A stretch of 64,000 bases of DNA from Allolobophora icterica. Its lineage: Eukaryota; Annelida; Clitellata; Crassiclitellata; Lumbricidae. Where the stretch lies: assembly GCA_963556255.1 (NCBI GenBank), contig OY744610.1, positions 64,504,283-64,568,282 on the forward strand. Reading direction: 5' to 3'. The position numbers were made by a program, and so were the translations under genes. Numbering within the stretch: position 1 is the first letter of the stretch; every line of letters begins with the position of its first letter. The notes below the pieces were generated by a model, which saw only the letters and a list, made by a program, of their open reading frames with translations, had not been told where the DNA came from and ran no database searches. Of the stretch, positions 58,740 through 64,000 are shown piece after piece.

Positions 58740-58925
58740 TATAGCTGCTGTTCGGCTATTTTAAGAAACAAAGAAACTACTAAATTTAGCTACTATATAC
58801 CGCTATTTTAAGAAACAAAATCTATATTTAGCTATCATTCCGCTATTTTAAGAAACAAAGAATCTAAATTTAGCTGTCATGACGCTATTTTAAGAAACAA
58901 AGAAACTGCTAAATTTAGCAACTAG
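58740..58925 (+). repeat. about 50-bp tandem repeat, four copies
   Basis: The unit is CGCTATTTTAAGAAACAAAG followed by AAACTACTAAATTTAGCTAC, with starts near 58758, 58801, 58849 and 58883. Spacing ranges from 34 to 50 bp because of deletions. Confidence 0.75.
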
Positions 58926-59394
58926 GCCTAGGCCTATATGCCACTCTAAACTATCGGCTACCCTGCACAATACGTACTCTGCAACATAGCGGCCGATCGG
59001 AGAGTGTGATTATTTGGGTCAGGCTTCGCTAATGCAAACCATCTTTAACCATTTCTGACCTACATCGTTTGCCAATGCAAGCAACTTTGACGCAAATGTG
59101 TTTGGCTGTTTAAGTTTCACGGTTTAAGAACGCTGTGTGGCCTGTAATCGTACATGACCTATACCCCGTGAGGCTCAGTAGGCAAATGGCTAGAGCGTAT
59201 GACTTTAGACACCTTTAAAACCGTGAGAAGTAGTGCTATATAAGTGTGAGTGCGGCAACCAATCCTTTAAAATTTCGCCATTAGCCTACCCTAACTGTGG
59301 CAGTGCCAGTCCTAAGGATTAAGAAAGGAGGATGGACGATGCTAATCAGCTTTCGTTGTAACTCAGTATCGTTAAACAGTAACTAACCAACCAA
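58926..59394. other. spacer with dispersed repeat copies
   Basis: 59185-59250 is a plus-strand copy of the box A / AGACACCTTTAAAACC / GTGCTATATAAG repeat. 59290-59370 is the GGCAGTGCCAGTCC / GGAGGATGGACGATGC module. No gene. Confidence 0.5.
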
Positions 59395-59695
59395 CCACGG
59401 TAGCGGATTGGTTAGAGCGGTCGCATTGTAACGCGGACAGTACGGGTTCGATCCTCCTGCCCTAAGACGGTTACTGTGTAGTGATCGTGAGCAAGTCCTT
59501 CACTCACAATTGCTCAGCGCCATCGACTATTGCTTGGTCATTATTGAATGCGCTAGACAAAATTAATGCATAATTAATAATATTATTATGATTAATAATT
59601 GAACTATGCTCAGTTTATACACTTGGGAACCTTCAGCAAGTCCCTCACCAACAATTGCTCAGCGCCATCGATTGAGACTTGGCCATTTTGTGCAC
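59395..59695 (+). repeat. tRNA-derived SINE plus partial second copy
   Basis: Box A TTGGTTAGAGCGG and box B GGGTTCGATCC (59447), then GACGGTTACTGTGTAGTG, CACTCACAATTGCTCAGCGC. A second 3' part (59625-59690) repeats CAACAATTGCTCAGCGCC and leads straight into (ATG)n. Confidence 0.75.
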
Positions 59696-60454
<759 letters not shown>

Positions 60455-60534
60455 AATCGTCACATGCAATTATTTTTAGACAATATTTTTTATTATTTCA
60501 AACTGAGAGACGCAGTAAGGTTACATTGAAACAT

Positions 60535-60690
60535 GAAAGTACAATCAAGATCTAAATAAAACACACGTTTTGGCAGCCATGCAAGGCGCCACCCTATAGA
60601 TGGGGGCTACGGGAATCAATCCGCGAACCTAATGCTCTCCTGGCCATCAGTGTTACCATTACTCTATCCCCCTCCCCCAATTCCAACATA
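60535..60690 (-). repeat. SINE-C copy
   Basis: The minus strand gives GGTAACACTGATGGCCAGGA, GCGGATTGATTCCCGTAG, GGTGGCGCCTTGCATGGCTG, another unfilled site for comparison with piggyBac-like element 3. Confidence 0.65.
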
Positions 60691-60834
60691 GGTTGACGTC
60701 ATGGGCTTTGCAATGCATGATGTTGTTAAACACTAATGCTACGATGCAAAGGATTGTAGTATTGTGGGGACCTTCACGTACCATTACTCAGCACCATCAG
60801 TTGATGCATGATCGTTAAATTATAAAATATCCGA

Positions 60835-61014
60835 TTGTGGGACACGGTGACCGATTGGTTAGAGCGGCCGCCTTGTAACGCGGACAGTACGGGTTCGATC
60901 CTCCTTCCCTCAGACGTTTACTGTGTAGGGACCTTGAGCAAGTCCTTCACTCACAATTACTCAGCGCCATGAATCGATGCTTGGTCTTTAGATAGTGCGC
61001 TTGACAAATGCATA
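60835..61014 (+). repeat. tRNA-derived SINE with box A and box B
   Basis: TGGGACACGGTGACCGATTG, GTTAGAGCGGCCGCCTTGTA, GGGTTCGATCC (60892), then GTGTAGGGACCTTGAGCAAG and CAGCGCCATGAATCGATGC, ending GACAAATGCATAATAATA, which runs into the trinucleotide array. Confidence 0.8.
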
Positions 61015-61581
<567 letters not shown>

Positions 61582-61799
61582 TGTATTGTGCTCAGTTTAT
61601 ACAACTTTAAATCTTTTATTTCAATGGGTACTCTAGTAAAATTGGAATGCTGGCTTAGACACCTTTAAATTAAATCTTTCTAACGCTATAAATACCTTAT
61701 TTTCGATACGTCACTAAATGTTTATCTGGAATAATGTCGATGTAATGGATGTTGCAACGCATGATGCTGTTAAAGACTAATGCTACGATGCAAAGGATT

Positions 61800-62035
61800 G
61801 TATTGTAGGACACGGTAACCGATTGGTTAGAGTGGTTGCCTTGTAACGCGGAGAGTATGGGTTCGATCCTCGTCCCCTGAGACGGTTAATATGTAGGGAC
61901 CTTGAGCAAGTCCTTCACTCAAATTTGCTCGGTGCAATCGATGTTCTGTCGCATGGTGTCGTATGTTCACTTCCGAACTTTGGAAGGGAGGCAATATTAA
62001 ATGCAGCTGCATTGCCTGTCGATTTTGTTTTGACT
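61800..62035 (+). repeat. tRNA-derived SINE
   Basis: GGACACGGTAACCGATTGGT, TAGAGTGGTTGCCTTGTAAC, GGGTTCGATCC (61860), ACCTTGAGCAAGTCCTTCAC, then a different 3' end with CACTTCCGAACTTTGGAAGG that recurs at 54785 and 52240. Confidence 0.75.
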
Positions 62036-62748
62036 GAGCGCCGGTTAATTAACTGGTACTGCTACGTACTATAATGAATTCCAGGTACTACAAATGACTG
62101 CATAACACATTGATAATCCAAGCATGGTAACCTACACACTGTTAAGAAAGATCACAGTTCGAAGCACAAGTGTAAATTTAAGTACAGCACATGACTTCGG
62201 CACTTTCCGCACCCTGGTAGTGCCAGTCCCAGGCCCGACGAAAGGAGGAGGTCGACGCTAATCATCTTTGTTATGACACAGCGTCGTTAAGCTGAAACCA
62301 CAAGTACAGTTTATTTCCGTCTGACCTAATATAAAATATCGACATTTATGTTCAATATATCAGTGAATATCTAGATGTTCTTTCGGATTTATCGTTGTAT
62401 TTATGCCTCAATAATCACGGCTTTATAGGTCATCCGGATTATTTGTGCAGAGCTCGAGAATCGTTTCAAGTATGTGTTTACATTATCACCATTGACGGTT
62501 ATTGCTTTGAACATAACTGGTCGGTTTATTTGTGCGGATCAGACGAAAAGAAAAGGTTTATCAGATCATTTTCAGGTCCGTCATATACGGGGTGGGATTA
62601 AATTTAACCTTTGCTGGTAAAAACGACATAAAAATGTGTAAGACATATCTTGAACAAATATTACTTGGTTTCAACTTGGTAATCGAACGCTGAATAGGAA
62701 ACAAATAGGAAGTCTCTCGTGAGTCCTCTGATGTGGTGATGAAGCGCC
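62036..62748. other. spacer, no gene seen
   Basis: 62210-62300 is the CTGGTAGTGCCAGTCCCAGG / GGAGGTCGACGCTAATC module. The frame 62395-62601 has no recognisable motif. Confidence 0.4.
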
Positions 62749-63137
62749 AGAGGCGTAGCTATGGGGTGCTGAGGGACATGTGTTTCCGGGCGCTAAAGGA
62801 AGGGGGGTCCAAAATGAGGGTTAAAATTAATAATTTTACTTTAATTTTGATGCAATTTTAACTAATTTATCCCAAATAAATTTATAAGATTGAAATTTGG
62901 TGTCCAAAAATATCCAGTTATATCCTCATTACTTACAAACCAGTTATCATATATGATTTTGGCGCCCCATTGAGCACTAAGGGGACCCATATAACATCTG
63001 TATTTTTCATATTTTATTTCATTAAAATTTTAATTACCATTCGATGTATATGGAAATTGTGAAATAAATAAAACAGGGAGGGTCGCCAATTTCATAATTC
63101 ATCAACGGGCGCAAAATATCCTTGCTGCATGCGCCGA
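62749..63137. mobile_element. possible hAT-like left end, truncated
   Basis: CCAGAGGCGTAGCTATGGGG matches the typical CAGxGGCGTAGC hAT terminus also seen at 44932, but no inverted right end follows within the window. The rest is AT-rich with no frame. Confidence 0.35.
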
Positions 63138-63145
63138 TATAAAAG
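63138..63145 (+). promoter_or_regulatory. TATA box candidate
   Basis: TATAAAAG, 53 nt before the ATG at 63191. This spacing would fit a start site near 63168 and a very short leader. Confidence 0.3.
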
Positions 63146-63190
63146 ACTATATACGGAGCCCAAGGTTTTTGAAAAGCCCAGGGGAACAAA

Positions 63191-63412
63191 ATGTGGTGGA
63201 TGGTGGCCAGTTGGCTGTATTTGGCGCTTTGCGAACCACAACCATTGGAGCCCCGGCCGTCTGAGAGGTGCTCGGTAGAAGCGGCCAGGGTGTCCAGCAA
63301 TCGTCGCATCCCAAATAAGACTACTCCCGGCTCGCCAAGGTTCTCAGTAGGCGTGCCGCGTATTGGTCCCTCGTGGACGGTTAGACAGCTCGGGTCAAGC
63401 CTCGAGAAATGA
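63191..63412 (+). CDS. possible first exon or small secreted-peptide ORF
   Basis: The 73-residue frame starts MWWMVASWLYLALC, a plausible signal peptide core, followed by EPQPLEPRPSERCSVEAARV and a basic, Ser/Pro-rich remainder ending LGSSLEK and TGA. It has two Cys. It is unlike the surrounding repeats in composition, and a TATA box precedes it. No homologue is recognised, and the opposite strand is also open (63034-63309), so chance remains likely. Confidence 0.22.
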   Translation: MWWMVASWLYLALCEPQPLEPRPSERCSVEAARVSSNRRIPNKTTPGSPRFSVGVPRIGPSWTVRQLGSSLEK

Positions 63413-63569
63413 AGTCAGTTAGAGAAGCATGGCGGGATGAACGGCCCGAGCCCAAGCTACAAGATAGCCCACGAGAGCCTTAAGATGAAGCAAGCAGAAG
63501 GTAAAGAAAGGTAAGAGGCGTTAAGGTATACACTAATGTATAAGGTTTGGTGAGGTAACATAATGGAAA
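63413..63569. other. spacer
   Basis: Short unique region leading into the tandem array; degenerate AAGGTAA motifs begin at about 63500. Confidence 0.4.
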
Positions 63570-63890
63570 TTAAGGAAATTAAGGTAAGGCACGGTAAGAT
63601 AATGAAATTAAGGTAAGGCATGGTAAGATAATGAAATTAAGGTAAGGCATGGTAAGATAATGAAATTAAGGTAAGGCATGGTAAGATAATGAAATTAAGA
63701 TAAGGCATGGTAAGATAATGAAATTAAGGTAAGGCATGGTAAGATAATGAAATTAAGGTAAGGCATGGTAAGATAATGAAATTAAGGTAAGGCATGGTAA
63801 GATAATGAAATTAAGGTAAGGCATGGTAAGATAATGAAATTAAGGTAAGGCATGGTAAGATAATGAAATTAAGGTAAGGCGTGGTAAAAT
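63570..63890 (+). repeat. 29-bp tandem repeat, about 11 copies
   Basis: The unit is TAAGGCATGGTAAGATAATG followed by AAATTAAGG, nearly identical in all copies (variants CACGG in the first and GCGTGG in the last, GATAAGG once). Degenerate AAGGTA motifs continue to the window end. Confidence 0.95.
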
Positions 63891-64000
63891 GCCTAAGGTA
63901 AGATTATGAAAATGTTGGTAAGATTCGTTAGGGTAGGATGCGTTACGGCAGTGTAACATAAGGTATGGTAGCATTAGATACGGCAAGGTATACGGAATGG

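Overview
The window is nuclear DNA of a multicellular animal, most likely a marine invertebrate. The genes are split by GT-AG introns. One encodes a Beta3/BHLHE22-type neural bHLH factor and one an RCHY1 (Pirh2)-type RING/CHY ubiquitin ligase. Around them lie tRNA-derived SINEs, CR1/L2-like LINE 3' ends, piggyBac-like and hAT-like DNA transposons, and very large amounts of simple-sequence DNA. The phylum cannot be fixed from the sequence alone. Only about 3% of the window is convincingly coding.

Region by region. (1) 601-6247, minus strand: the last four exons of a gene whose C-terminus closely resembles the microtubule-binding domain (MTBD) at the tip of the dynein stalk, but which stops right after that domain. 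A 500-bp (TGAG)n tract sits 40 nt from one of its splice donors. (2) 7.5-9.5 kb: a TIR-bearing DNA transposon carrying a nested piggyBac-like element. (3) 10.9-17.1 kb: a field of tandem repeats, including a 69-bp repeat with TTACGTCAC boxes, a 46-copy 37-bp minisatellite with higher-order structure, a perfect 42-bp-arm palindrome, and long (GT)n and (AC)n tracts. (4) 18.1-24.1 kb: about 6 kb of purine/pyrimidine-asymmetric DNA that changes strand repeatedly. (5) 26002-28285, plus strand: the two-exon bHLH gene, with a piggyBac-like element in its only intron and an array of CCAAT boxes starting inside its last codons. (6) 28.7-45.4 kb: repeats with no convincing host gene, including two LINE 3' ends, several SINE families, a hAT MITE with a sister copy at 17.8 kb, a piggyBac-like element inserted in a SINE, and a further hAT-like element with a perfect 8-bp duplication. 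(7) 47109-53251, plus strand: the complete eight-exon RCHY1-like gene, with a 30-nt microexon that supplies one RING cysteine. (8) 53.3-64 kb: SINEs followed by long trinucleotide arrays, a possible terminal exon at 55.5 kb, a possible small secreted-peptide ORF with a TATA box at 63.2 kb, and a 29-bp tandem array at the end.

The three recognised genes show no functional link to each other. The dominant theme is mobile-element archaeology. Three different piggyBac-like elements share one terminal architecture (TTAA, short TIR, then a G-tract/C-tract palindrome). Two of them retain the cysteine-rich C-terminus of a transposase. One dispersed short repeat (box A, then AGACACCTTTAAAA, about 20 nt, then GCTATATAA) recurs throughout the window. 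All gene models were built by hand from reading frames, splice consensus and phase matching; no alignment or expression data were available.
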